Source: an uncultured Duncaniella sp. (GTDB lineage Bacteria; Bacteroidota; Bacteroidia; Bacteroidales; Muribaculaceae). Taken from it: a DNA stretch of 25,713 nt. The notes below the pieces were generated by a model. That model was not told the origin of the DNA, ran no database searches, and saw nothing but the letters and a program-made list of their open reading frames with translations. Where the stretch lies: the NCBI GenBank assembly GCA_910588795.1, contig CAJURI010000037.1, positions 1 through 25,713 of the forward strand. Direction: 5' to 3'. Below, one piece after another: positions 14,635 through 22,333 of the stretch; position 1 is the stretch's first letter, and the number at the start of each line of letters is the position of its first letter. A program made the translations under genes and the position numbers.

Positions 14635-15468
14635 TCACACAAGTCTTATGCCGTCAGGGGTGATCTCTATGATCCTGTCGCGGTAAAGATTGCCTATGGC
14701 TTTCTTGAAATCCTTCTTGGAACAACTGAACATGTTTCTGATAAGCTCAGGGCTCGAACTGTCTCCCACAGGGATAAACCTTTCCGGAGACCGGTCGAGC
14801 CTTTCCTTTATGGCCTCTACCAGCGACTCGATGCGGCCGTCCTTGCCGCCATGCGCCAAAAGGTCTATCTTGCCGTCTTCCCTCACATTCTTCACATAGG
14901 CTGTCACCGACTCACCAATCTCCAGGGGACGGTAAAGCTCATTTTCGTAGAACATGCCATGATACAGGTTGTCGACAATAGCCTTATAGCCAATGTCAGT
15001 ATGTTTGTACACCAGAGCGTTGACCTGTTCGCCGAGACGGTATGACGGCATCCTGTTGCCAAGGAACTTATCAATCTTGGCTGATGCCACCACCCGTTGC
15101 GACGCGTCATCAAGATAAACGTACACCGGCACCACCATCCCCCTTGACAACTTCATGCGCTGCTCGCTGAAAGGGACAAGCAACTGCTTCATGAGGCCCC
15201 AGTCAAGAAACGCCCCCATGCGGTTGACATCATTGACCTGGAGAAATGCGAACTCTCCAACCTGAGCATACGGATGCTCGGTCGTGGCTATAAGCCGGCC
15301 CTCATTATCTTTATATATGAATACCTCGATCTCGTCATCAACATGCAGAGGGGTGTCGATATATCGCGACGGCAACAGAATCTCCACACCGTCACCGCCA
15401 TCAAGATAAGCTCCGAAGTCGACATTTTTCACGACCCTCAGCTTATTATATTTTCCTATTTTTACCAT
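14635..15468 (-). CDS. S1-domain RNA-binding protein, CvfB-like
   Basis: A 277-residue protein of the CvfB/YitL type. It has an N-terminal S1-like OB-fold (about residues 3-63, with FGAYLDGGDGVEILLP), further S1-like modules (FLDWGLMKQLLVP; an ENELYRPLEIGESVTAYV segment), and a C-terminal winged-helix (SSPELIRNMFSCSKKDFKKAIGNLYRDRIIEI). CvfB is an RNA-binding regulator in Gram-positives; the role in Bacteroidota is not established. ATG at 15468 or the adjacent one at 15471 is chosen; longer in-frame starts would lie upstream of the promoter. The leader would be only about 10 bases. It is divergent from rsmG. Confidence 0.85.
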   Translation of the reverse strand: MVKIGKYNKLRVVKNVDFGAYLDGGDGVEILLPSRYIDTPLHVDDEIEVFIYKDNEGRLIATTEHPYAQVGEFAFLQVNDVNRMGAFLDWGLMKQLLVPFSEQRMKLSRGMVVPVYVYLDDASQRVVASAKIDKFLGNRMPSYRLGEQVNALVYKHTDIGYKAIVDNLYHGMFYENELYRPLEIGESVTAYVKNVREDGKIDLLAHGGKDGRIESLVEAIKERLDRSPERFIPVGDSSSPELIRNMFSCSKKDFKKAIGNLYRDRIIEITPDGIRLV

Positions 15469-15485
15469 CATGTAAAAGTTTTGGA

Positions 15486-15493
15486 CAAAAGTA
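15486..15493 (-). promoter_or_regulatory. -7 box for the CvfB-like gene
   Basis: Reads TACTTTTG on the minus strand, a perfect TAnnTTTG, about 15 bases before the start codon at 15471/15468. It forms one arm of a 9-bp inverted repeat with the rsmG -7 box. No clear -33 TTG is seen. Confidence 0.6.
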
Positions 15494-15516
15494 GTCAAAA
15501 ATTCACATATAAAGGC

Positions 15517-15524
15517 TACTTTTG
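15517..15524 (+). promoter_or_regulatory. -7 box of the rsmG operon promoter
   Basis: TACTTTTG, a perfect TAnnTTTG, is divergent from and symmetric with the box at 15486-15493. The predicted start near 15531 gives a leader of about 70 bases to the ATG at 15603. The 31 bases from 15517 closely match the ugd start region at 9701-9729. Confidence 0.6.
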
Positions 15525-15602
15525 CAGTAGTAATCCATTTTATCATAGCGGTTGTCACACTCTACGACAATAATCCAGCCGCACGCATTCATATTCTGAC
15601 AC

Positions 15603-16223
15603 ATGGACGAAATACTCCGATACTTCCCATCCCTGACACCCCGGCAGACCGAACAGCTGACAATGCTCGGCACCCTGTATCCCGAATGGAACCAAAAGAT
15701 CAATGTCATATCCCGCAAAGACATAGACAATCTTTATGTTCACCACATACTGCACTCCCTTTCAATTGGCAAATTCATCACACCTGCGGACGGGACACGA
15801 TTTCTCGATCTCGGCACGGGAGGCGGATTCCCGGGCATACCCCTTGCCATACTCTGGCCCGGATGCTCATTCCATCTGATTGACAGAATAGGCAAGAAAA
15901 TCAAGGTGGCGCAATCAATAGCCGAAGCCATAGGGCTAACCAACGTCACATTCCAGCACGGCGACAGCGGCGAATGTCACGAAAAATTCGACTTCGTGGT
16001 GTCACGCGCGGTGATGCAGCTCGACGAACTTGTAAAACTGATAAGGCGCAACATATCATCCAAATCCTTCAATAAAATACCCAACGGACTCATATGCCTC
16101 AAAGGGGGCGACCTGCGGGCCGAACTCGGACGGGAAAAACATCCGCTCATAGATGTACCTCTAAGCGATTACTTCCCGCAGGATTATTTTTCTGAAAAGC
16201 ACCTGATATACGTAGAGTTATGA
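15603..16223 (+). CDS. rsmG: 16S rRNA (guanine-527-N7)-methyltransferase
   Basis: RsmG (GidB) methylates N7 of G527 in 16S rRNA using S-adenosylmethionine. This 206-residue protein has the SAM-binding motif DLGTGGGFPGIP at 69-80, the upstream WNQKINVISRKD segment, and VSRAV at about 133-137, all family hallmarks. The gene overlaps the following hydrolase gene by four bases (ATGA), implying translational coupling. Confidence 0.95.
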   Translation: MDEILRYFPSLTPRQTEQLTMLGTLYPEWNQKINVISRKDIDNLYVHHILHSLSIGKFITPADGTRFLDLGTGGGFPGIPLAILWPGCSFHLIDRIGKKIKVAQSIAEAIGLTNVTFQHGDSGECHEKFDFVVSRAVMQLDELVKLIRRNISSKSFNKIPNGLICLKGGDLRAELGREKHPLIDVPLSDYFPQDYFSEKHLIYVEL

Positions 16224-16861
16224 AAATAAGCCGCTTCATAGTCAATCCGTTCGGAGTGAACACCTACGTGATGTGGGACCCTGCAAGCCTTGAGGCTGCT
16301 ATCATTGACCCGGGCATGATCGATCCGGACGAATTCAAGGCTGTCGACTCGTTCATTGAACGCGAGCACCTGTCGCCCAGGCATCTCATCAATACCCACA
16401 TGCATCTCGACCACATATTCGGCAACTTATACATCAAGGACCGCTACGGACTCGACATAAAGGCTCACAAGGCTGACGAATTCCTTGGCAAAACATTGTC
16501 GGAACAGACGAAACGGTTCCATCTGCCGGCTGATGTCACTGACCACGGCATCGACATCCCCTTGAATGACAATGACCGTCTATATCTCGGAAAGGAGCCC
16601 ATAGATATCCTGTGTGTCCCGGGCCACTCACCCGGAAGCATCGCCCTTTACTGTCCGGAATCAGGATTCGTGATCACAGGCGACGCTCTCTTCCAAGGAT
16701 CAATAGGACGCACCGATCTGCCAAAAGGCGACTACGGGACACTCATAGATTCAATACGCCGGCGCATACTGACACTCCCGCCTGAGACTGTGATACTCCC
16801 CGGCCACGGGCCCGAGACCACTGTTGGAAAAGAAATTTCATCTAATCCGTATATCAATTAA
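16220..16861 (+). CDS. Metallo-beta-lactamase-fold hydrolase (glyoxalase II-like)
   Basis: A 213-residue cytoplasmic metallohydrolase. The dinuclear metal site is complete: THMHLDH (His60, His62, Asp64, His65), GHSPGS (His136), GDALF (Asp155) and PGHGPET (His196). The size and the GRTDLP motif match the small YcbL-type glyoxalase II-like group, which lacks the C-terminal substrate-binding domain of classical GloB. The substrate is unknown. It is translationally coupled to rsmG by an ATGA overlap. Confidence 0.9.
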   Translation: MKISRFIVNPFGVNTYVMWDPASLEAAIIDPGMIDPDEFKAVDSFIEREHLSPRHLINTHMHLDHIFGNLYIKDRYGLDIKAHKADEFLGKTLSEQTKRFHLPADVTDHGIDIPLNDNDRLYLGKEPIDILCVPGHSPGSIALYCPESGFVITGDALFQGSIGRTDLPKGDYGTLIDSIRRRILTLPPETVILPGHGPETTVGKEISSNPYIN

Positions 16862-16892
16862 AGAAAAATTTCATTAATTGAAAAATTCCACT

Positions 16893-16900
16893 TATCTTTG
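16893..16900 (+). promoter_or_regulatory. -7 box upstream of the carboxyltransferase gene
   Basis: TATCTTTG, a perfect TAnnTTTG, lies 30 bases before the ATG at 16931. The nearest TTG (16878-16880) is only 12 bases upstream, so the -33 element is weak or absent. Confidence 0.55.
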
Positions 16901-16930
16901 CGATACGTTTCATACATCACACCTCTTAAT

Positions 16931-18853
16931 ATGGCAAAAATTACACGTCCAATTCTGAAAATCCGTGACTTGACTCTTCGCGACGGACAGCAGTCTCTCT
17001 TCGCGACCCGTATGAACCAGGCCACAATCGACAAACTTCTCCCCTACTATGAGGACGCCCACTTCTATATAATGGAAGTATGGGGCGGTGCGGTACCCGA
17101 CTCCGTGATGCGCTATCTCGACGAGTCGCCATGGGACCGCCTGCGTATCGTATCCAAAGCCATGGACTCCAAGAGCGAGCACCCAAAATCACTCCTCTCG
17201 GCTCTCTCCCGCGGACGTAACCTCTTCGGCTATGTCCCCTATCCCAACTCCGTGCTCGAAGGTTTCTATAAGGAAGCCATCGAAAATGGTCTCAATGTCA
17301 TGCGTATCTTTGACGCGCTCAATGACATCGACAACGTAAAGGAGTCTATCCGTCTCATCAACTCTCTCGGCGGAATTGCCGACGGTGCCGTATGCTACAC
17401 CGTCGATCCCAAGCCCGAAGCAAAGGAAGAGCCACGCGGATTCATGGGCAAACTCAAGTCAATGTTCGGGAGCAAGCCGGCAGAGCCCGAAAAGATATTT
17501 ACCGACAGCTACTTCGTAGAGAAAGCAAAAGCGATGGAAGCTCTCGGTGCCAAGATCATCACACTCAAGGATATGGCAGGACTCGTGAATCCTTCGAGAG
17601 CAGCTTCGATCATATCCGCACTCAAATCAAATGTCAAAGTTCCCGTAGACTTCCACACCCACTGCACTCCGGGCTACGGCCTTGCTTCGGCCCTCATGGC
17701 GATCATCAACGGAGTTGACATCCTTGACACCAACATATGGTGGTTCGGAGGAGGATCCGCCGCACCTGCCATCGAACTGATATACATCTTCTGCCAGCGT
17801 CTGGGAGTAGAGGTTGAAGTAAACATGGAAGCCGTAGGCCGTATCCGCAAGGAGCTCTTCAACGCACGTAAGGCTCTTGCCGATTTCGACCTCAACCGCG
17901 ACAAGATGCCCATCGACTTCGATCCTCTCAACGACACACTGCCGGCAGAAGTGGCAGCACTGTTTGACACTGCAATAAGCTTTGCCCTTGCAGGCGACGA
18001 AGCCGGACTCCTTGACACATGCCACAAGATCGAGGCATACTTCCACTTCCCCAAGCCCAACGAACTGGTCAAGACAGCCGAAGTGCCCGGCGGCATGTAC
18101 TCCAACATGGTGGCACAGCTCAAGCAGCTCAAGAGCGAAGACCTGCTTGAAGATGCTATGAGACTCATCCCGATGGTACGCCGCGACGCCGGTCTGATAC
18201 CTCTTGTGACACCCACCAGCCAGATTGTAGGCAGCCAGGCTGTACTCGTGGCTCTTGACCGCAAGAATGGCAAACCCGACTACACCACTACCAACAACCA
18301 GTTTATCTCGCTCGTCAAAGGCGAATACGGCAAGACCCCTGTGCCCGTTGATCCCGCATTCCGCGAAAAGATCACAGGATCACCCGTGGAAAAGGCCTAC
18401 GACGTATCATCCTACAAGAAGCCCGAAAACCCGACTCTCGATGACATGGGCGGCATGCCTCTCGCTTCCAACAAGGAAGAGATGCTCCTTCTCGAGCTCC
18501 TCCCGTCCGTCGCCAACGGATTCCTCCGCAAGCGTCGCACCGAGGAATACAAGGCCCGCAAGGCTGAAGAGACTGTCGAGGCAGCTCCGGCTGCGGTAGA
18601 AAAGGCTGCACCGGCCGCTGCCGCAGAGCCTATAACCGGCCCGACACTTGTTGCCCCGATGGGAGGCCGCATCATATCCATCAATGTCAAGAACGGACAG
18701 TCCGTAAAGAAAGGCGACCTTATACTTGTCTACGAGGCAATGAAGATGGAGAATGATGTCGAAGCCGGCAAAGACGCTGTGATCAAGCGTGTACTTGTAA
18801 CGGAAGGCGAGGTTGTCAACACCGACACCCCCCTGATTGAATTCCAGGACTAA
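16931..18853 (+). CDS. Biotin-dependent carboxyltransferase (oxaloacetate decarboxylase alpha / pyruvate carboxylase B type)
   Basis: A 640-residue protein with an N-terminal carboxyltransferase TIM barrel (LRDGQQSLFATRM near residues 14-26, LKDMAG, and DFHTHCTPG metal-site motif), a conserved carboxylase domain, an Ala/Glu/Pro-rich linker (about 540-570) and a C-terminal biotinyl domain with the EAMKMEN motif, biotin on Lys605. The type moves CO2 between carboxybiotin and pyruvate/oxaloacetate. No biotin carboxylase or membrane OadB/OadG gene is adjacent, so it must partner with subunits encoded elsewhere, and the direction of reaction cannot be told. A charged insertion of about 25 residues (DPKPEAKEEPRGFMGKL and following) interrupts the barrel. 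The ATG at 16931 follows the promoter; a TTG at 16898 would overlap the -7 box. Confidence 0.9.
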   Translation: MAKITRPILKIRDLTLRDGQQSLFATRMNQATIDKLLPYYEDAHFYIMEVWGGAVPDSVMRYLDESPWDRLRIVSKAMDSKSEHPKSLLSALSRGRNLFGYVPYPNSVLEGFYKEAIENGLNVMRIFDALNDIDNVKESIRLINSLGGIADGAVCYTVDPKPEAKEEPRGFMGKLKSMFGSKPAEPEKIFTDSYFVEKAKAMEALGAKIITLKDMAGLVNPSRAASIISALKSNVKVPVDFHTHCTPGYGLASALMAIINGVDILDTNIWWFGGGSAAPAIELIYIFCQRLGVEVEVNMEAVGRIRKELFNARKALADFDLNRDKMPIDFDPLNDTLPAEVAALFDTAISFALAGDEAGLLDTCHKIEAYFHFPKPNELVKTAEVPGGMYSNMVAQLKQLKSEDLLEDAMRLIPMVRRDAGLIPLVTPTSQIVGSQAVLVALDRKNGKPDYTTTNNQFISLVKGEYGKTPVPVDPAFREKITGSPVEKAYDVSSYKKPENPTLDDMGGMPLASNKEEMLLLELLPSVANGFLRKRRTEEYKARKAEETVEAAPAAVEKAAPAAAAEPITGPTLVAPMGGRIISINVKNGQSVKKGDLILVYEAMKMENDVEAGKDAVIKRVLVTEGEVVNTDTPLIEFQD

Positions 18854-18887
18854 TACTCCGGAAATGTCGAACTAAACCAGACCCTTA

Positions 18888-19736
18888 ATGGAGCTTACAA
18901 CCCCATTAAAATACTCTCAACGTGATATATCGGTATTTCAGTCGCTGACTGAAATACCATATATCACGTTTCCCACACGCCTCGAGAGAATGCTGCTCGT
19001 GGTGTGCATATCAGGACATATCTCAGCTTATGTCGATATGGAATCAAGAACTGTCGGGCCCAACGACATTCTTGTGCTGCGTCCGGGACATATGATCACC
19101 AAATGCTCCACGGACGAAAATTTCTCAGGGTTCTTCATCACAGCTACCCAGGAGAAGATCAATCAGCTGCTCCCGTCACTTAGATACGTGGTGCCTTACA
19201 GTCTTTTTTTCTACGACAATCCGATAATCCACATCACTGACGAGGAACTTGAATCGCTGACACTGATCTACAGCATGCTCAGTAAGCAGCTGTCATCAGC
19301 ACCCCGCCCTTACCATAACATGGCTCTGGGAGCCATGTGCGAAGTGCTTTTCTTCAACACTCTGGGCATATATGCCTCAAGGCTTAAGACTTCGGTGCAC
19401 AAATCGCGTAAAGAGGACCTGCTGATAAAATTCATACAGATCCTTGAGGACAATTTCAGGACCGAACGCTCAGTGACATTCTATGCCGACAAGCTATGTG
19501 TCACACCAAAACACCTGTCGGCTGTACTCAAGGAAATCAGCGAAAAGACAGCCGGTGAATGGATAGACCTGCGGGTGATCCTCGAAGCGAAACTGCTGTT
19601 GCGCTCCACCGGACTGAATGTACAGGAAATAAGCACCCAGCTCAACTTTGCCAACCAGTCGTTCTTTGGAAAATACTTCAAGCACCTCACTGGAATGTCA
19701 CCACGAGACTACCGAGCCAAACTCTCCGACATATGA
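18888..19736 (+). CDS. AraC-family transcriptional regulator
   Basis: A 282-residue protein with an N-terminal cupin-like sensing domain (about 20-150) and a C-terminal AraC double helix-turn-helix (about 180-280; YADKLCVTPKHLSAVLKE and ISTQLNFANQSFFGKYFKHLTGMSPRDYR). The ligand is unknown. Codons 11-28 (RDISVFQSLTEIPYITF region) lie in a 24-bp near-perfect foldback at 18919-18970, an extreme structure for coding DNA so close to a start codon. The stop overlaps the start of the TPR gene (ATGA), so the two are translationally coupled. Confidence 0.9.
   Translation: MELTTPLKYSQRDISVFQSLTEIPYITFPTRLERMLLVVCISGHISAYVDMESRTVGPNDILVLRPGHMITKCSTDENFSGFFITATQEKINQLLPSLRYVVPYSLFFYDNPIIHITDEELESLTLIYSMLSKQLSSAPRPYHNMALGAMCEVLFFNTLGIYASRLKTSVHKSRKEDLLIKFIQILEDNFRTERSVTFYADKLCVTPKHLSAVLKEISEKTAGEWIDLRVILEAKLLLRSTGLNVQEISTQLNFANQSFFGKYFKHLTGMSPRDYRAKLSDI
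18919..18970 (+). repeat. 24-bp foldback (inverted repeat) inside the araC coding sequence
   Basis: The left arm is AACGTGATATAT (18919-18930), a single bulged C (18931) and GGTATTTCAGTC (18932-18943). The loop is GCT (18944-18946). The right arm is GACTGAAATACC (18947-18958) and ATATATCACGTT (18959-18970). Apart from the bulged C every base pairs. It begins 31 bases after the A of the start codon. Confidence 0.95.
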
Positions 19737-20560
19737 ACCCCTTACACCGCATCATCATAACCTTATCACTTATACTCGCATCTGCCTTGCCATCCCTTGC
19801 CGACACTCCATACATGGAGCTTGTCGACAAAGCCGACAAAGCATGCGCCGAAGGCAAGTGGGATGAGGCGGCGAGGGCTCTTCAGGATGCCATAAAGGAG
19901 GAGCCTGACAACCCCGGCAACGTGCTTCTGCTAAGCAACATCGGGATGGTGCGCTATAACCTCGGGCTTGACTCTCTCGCCATAGAGACTTTCAACCGCG
20001 CGCTCGACATAGCTCCGTCAAGCGTCACGATAATAGCCAACCGGGCAAAAGTCTACACGGCAATGGGGCTCGAACAGGAAGCATTCAATGATTACAGCCG
20101 CATAATGCTGCTTGACTCCACCTATGTGACAGCACGCTTCAACCATGGGTTAATAGCAATGCGCCACAGGATGTTTGACGTAGCCAAGGAAGATTTTGAA
20201 TATCTGAAGAAACACTATCCTGCATCCGACGAGGCTCTTATCGGGGAAGCTGCCATGCACAGTCTCACCGGGGAATACAAAGAAGCGATACCCCTCTACA
20301 CAGAGATACTCCGTAAAATAAAAGAACCGGAATATTACGGAGCACGTGCATACTGCTACCTTGTGACGGGCGATCTTCAGGCTGCGGCCGAGGACATTGC
20401 CCGGGCTCTTGAGCTCGCTCCGGATGATGGCGAACTTTACTTATATCGCGCGGCACTCAATAAGATGCACTTCCGTCCGGATGACGCAAGGAAAGATGCG
20501 GAAAAAGCCATAAAACTCGGTGTCGACCCGGCTCGCGCCAGAGAATTCATCAATAAATAG
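19733..20560 (+). CDS. Exported tetratricopeptide-repeat protein
   Basis: A 275-residue protein with a signal peptide (MNPLHRIIITLSLILASALPSLA) and about six TPR-like helical repeats through the rest, e.g. GKWDEAARALQDAIKEEPDN, DSLAIETFNRALDIAPSS and GDLQAAAEDIARALELAPDD. TPR arrays mediate protein-protein contacts, here probably in the periplasm; no catalytic domain is visible. The start overlaps the stop of the preceding AraC gene by four bases (ATGA) and a second AraC gene follows 80 bases later. The pairing suggests a regulatory unit, but that is inference. Confidence 0.85.
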   Translation: MNPLHRIIITLSLILASALPSLADTPYMELVDKADKACAEGKWDEAARALQDAIKEEPDNPGNVLLLSNIGMVRYNLGLDSLAIETFNRALDIAPSSVTIIANRAKVYTAMGLEQEAFNDYSRIMLLDSTYVTARFNHGLIAMRHRMFDVAKEDFEYLKKHYPASDEALIGEAAMHSLTGEYKEAIPLYTEILRKIKEPEYYGARAYCYLVTGDLQAAAEDIARALELAPDDGELYLYRAALNKMHFRPDDARKDAEKAIKLGVDPARAREFINK

Positions 20561-20640
20561 CCGGCACAGGAATGAGCCTTCCGATACACATACTACTTAC
20601 CCGGCCCCACACACAGAACCTTCATCACTCCCCACTACAT

Positions 20641-21540
20641 ATGGAAAAAACAAATTACAATTTCGATTCCATACAGGCTTACTGCGATTGCTACAATATC
20701 CCGGTAAAACACCCGCTTGTAGCCGTAGTCGACTTTGAAAGCATCACCGAGCCACAGTCATACTCAGCTAAATGGGGATTATACGCAATAATGCTCAAGG
20801 ACACCAAATGCTGCGAGATAAATTACGGCAGAACCCGATATGACTACGACGACATGTCGATAGTATGTTTTGCGCCAGGACAACTCACAAGCATCGAGAT
20901 AAGGGACGGACTATCCACACCAAGCGGAAAAGCAGTGCTGATACACCCTGACTTCCTGTTTCGCACCCCGCTGGCTCAGGGGATTAAGAAATACTCCTTT
21001 TTCTCGTATGACTCCACTGAGGCACTGCACCTATCCGTGGACGAACGTCAGACAATCGTCGATACCATCGAGCGTATACGCACAGAGATCGACCACCCGA
21101 TCGACCGCTTCTCCAAAAGTCTCATAATATCCAACATCGAGCTCCTGCTCGACTATTGTCTGCGATACTACAGCCGGCAATTCATAGTCAGGGAAAAAAT
21201 GAACTACGGCATAATAGCCAAATTTGACAACCTCCTCGAAAGCTATCTATCTGACGGCAAAAGTGCCGACAAAGGGATACCGAGTGTAAAATATTTCGCT
21301 GATAAAGTCGCACTTTCCCCCAACTACTTCGGCGATCTCGTAAAACGGGAAACAGGTGTGACGGCACAGGATTACATCCATGAAAAAGTGCTGAACCAAG
21401 CCAAGATGCGTCTGCTCCACGGAGAAGGCAATGTGAGCCAGGTAGCATATTCATTAGGATTCCAATATCCTCAGCACTTCATACGCTTCTTCAAGCGCAG
21501 AATGGGCATGACTCCTAAAGAATTTGTCAACATGAACTAA
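20641..21540 (+). CDS. AraC-family transcriptional regulator
   Basis: A 299-residue AraC-type protein. The N-terminal sensing part (about 1-170) has no recognised ligand motif. The C-terminal double helix-turn-helix (about 205-299) is clear: VKYFADKVALSPNYFGDLVKR and VSQVAYSLGFQYPQHFIRFFKRRMGMTPKEF. The ATG at 20641 (MEKTNYNFDSIQAY) is preferred over one 69 bases upstream whose extension looks like translated intergenic sequence (His/Pro/Leu-rich). The gene follows the TPR gene and precedes pyrK by 20 bases, although a link to pyrimidine synthesis is not implied. Confidence 0.9.
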   Translation: MEKTNYNFDSIQAYCDCYNIPVKHPLVAVVDFESITEPQSYSAKWGLYAIMLKDTKCCEINYGRTRYDYDDMSIVCFAPGQLTSIEIRDGLSTPSGKAVLIHPDFLFRTPLAQGIKKYSFFSYDSTEALHLSVDERQTIVDTIERIRTEIDHPIDRFSKSLIISNIELLLDYCLRYYSRQFIVREKMNYGIIAKFDNLLESYLSDGKSADKGIPSVKYFADKVALSPNYFGDLVKRETGVTAQDYIHEKVLNQAKMRLLHGEGNVSQVAYSLGFQYPQHFIRFFKRRMGMTPKEFVNMN

Positions 21541-21560
21541 TAATCAAAAAACAATATACT

Positions 21561-22328
21561 GTGAAACAAGTACTTGATTTCATTATCATACAAGCCACGC
21601 GATACAACGAGATGTACTCGCGTCTGACCCTCGCTCCTGCCGACGGATCAAAACTGCCCGAGATACACCCGGGACAGTTTGTTCAGGTAGCTGTCGAGAC
21701 CCCGGGAGTATTCCTGCGCAGACCCATATCCATCAACGATGTCGACTATGACAAAAACACCATAGATCTCCTGATACGCAAAGCCGGCAAGGGCACTGCA
21801 TCACTGATATCTATGAAAGAGAACGACATCATAAACATACTGCTGCCCCTCGGCAACGGATTCACCACCTCAGCCTCCCCATCGTCAAGACTGATGCTGA
21901 TAGGTGGAGGCGTTGGAGTCGCGCCGCTGCTTTATCTCGGAAGGAAACTCAAAGAGACAGGCCACGAAGTGGAATTCCTGCTCGGAGCTCGCTCAGGGGC
22001 GGATGTTCTTGAATTGGAACTGTTCGAGAAAATAGGCAGGGTACACATCTCCACCGAGGACGGCTCGATGGGCGAGAAAGGTCTCGTGACCTGCCATTCG
22101 GCACTCAACAGCGACATAGACCGCATATACTGCTGCGGACCGGCACCCATGATGAAGGCCGTGGCCCGCATAGCAAAGGACCGGGACATAGAATGTGAAG
22201 TGTCTCTGGAGAACATGATGGCATGCGGGCTCGGAGCCTGTCTATGCTGCGTGGAGAACACCGTAAGAGGCAACGTGTGCGTATGCACCGAAGGCCCAGT
22301 ATTCAACATCAATCTGCTCAACTGGTAA
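21561..22328 (+). CDS. pyrK: Dihydroorotate dehydrogenase electron-transfer subunit
   Basis: PyrK carries FAD and a [2Fe-2S] cluster and passes electrons from PyrD to NAD+. The 255-residue protein shows the FAD motif RRPIS at 53-57, the NAD-binding GGGVGVAPLLYLG at 115-127, CGPAPMMKA at 192-200, and the Cys cluster Cys222, Cys227, Cys230 and Cys240 or Cys242. The apparent start is GTG at 21561. It stands directly before pyrD with five bases between, as expected for the heterotetrameric type 1B enzyme. Confidence 0.94.
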   Translation: MKQVLDFIIIQATRYNEMYSRLTLAPADGSKLPEIHPGQFVQVAVETPGVFLRRPISINDVDYDKNTIDLLIRKAGKGTASLISMKENDIINILLPLGNGFTTSASPSSRLMLIGGGVGVAPLLYLGRKLKETGHEVEFLLGARSGADVLELELFEKIGRVHISTEDGSMGEKGLVTCHSALNSDIDRIYCCGPAPMMKAVARIAKDRDIECEVSLENMMACGLGACLCCVENTVRGNVCVCTEGPVFNINLLNW

Positions 22329-22333
22329 CACAA

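Noticed and set aside
17674..18273. A 199-codon open frame on the minus strand across the carboxyltransferase gene
   Set aside because: It is opposite a clear gene, its composition is typical of an antisense shadow, and no promoter or motif supports it.
18919..18970. The foldback as part of an invertible promoter switch
   Set aside because: The arms are only three bases apart, leaving no segment to invert, and no invertase gene is nearby.
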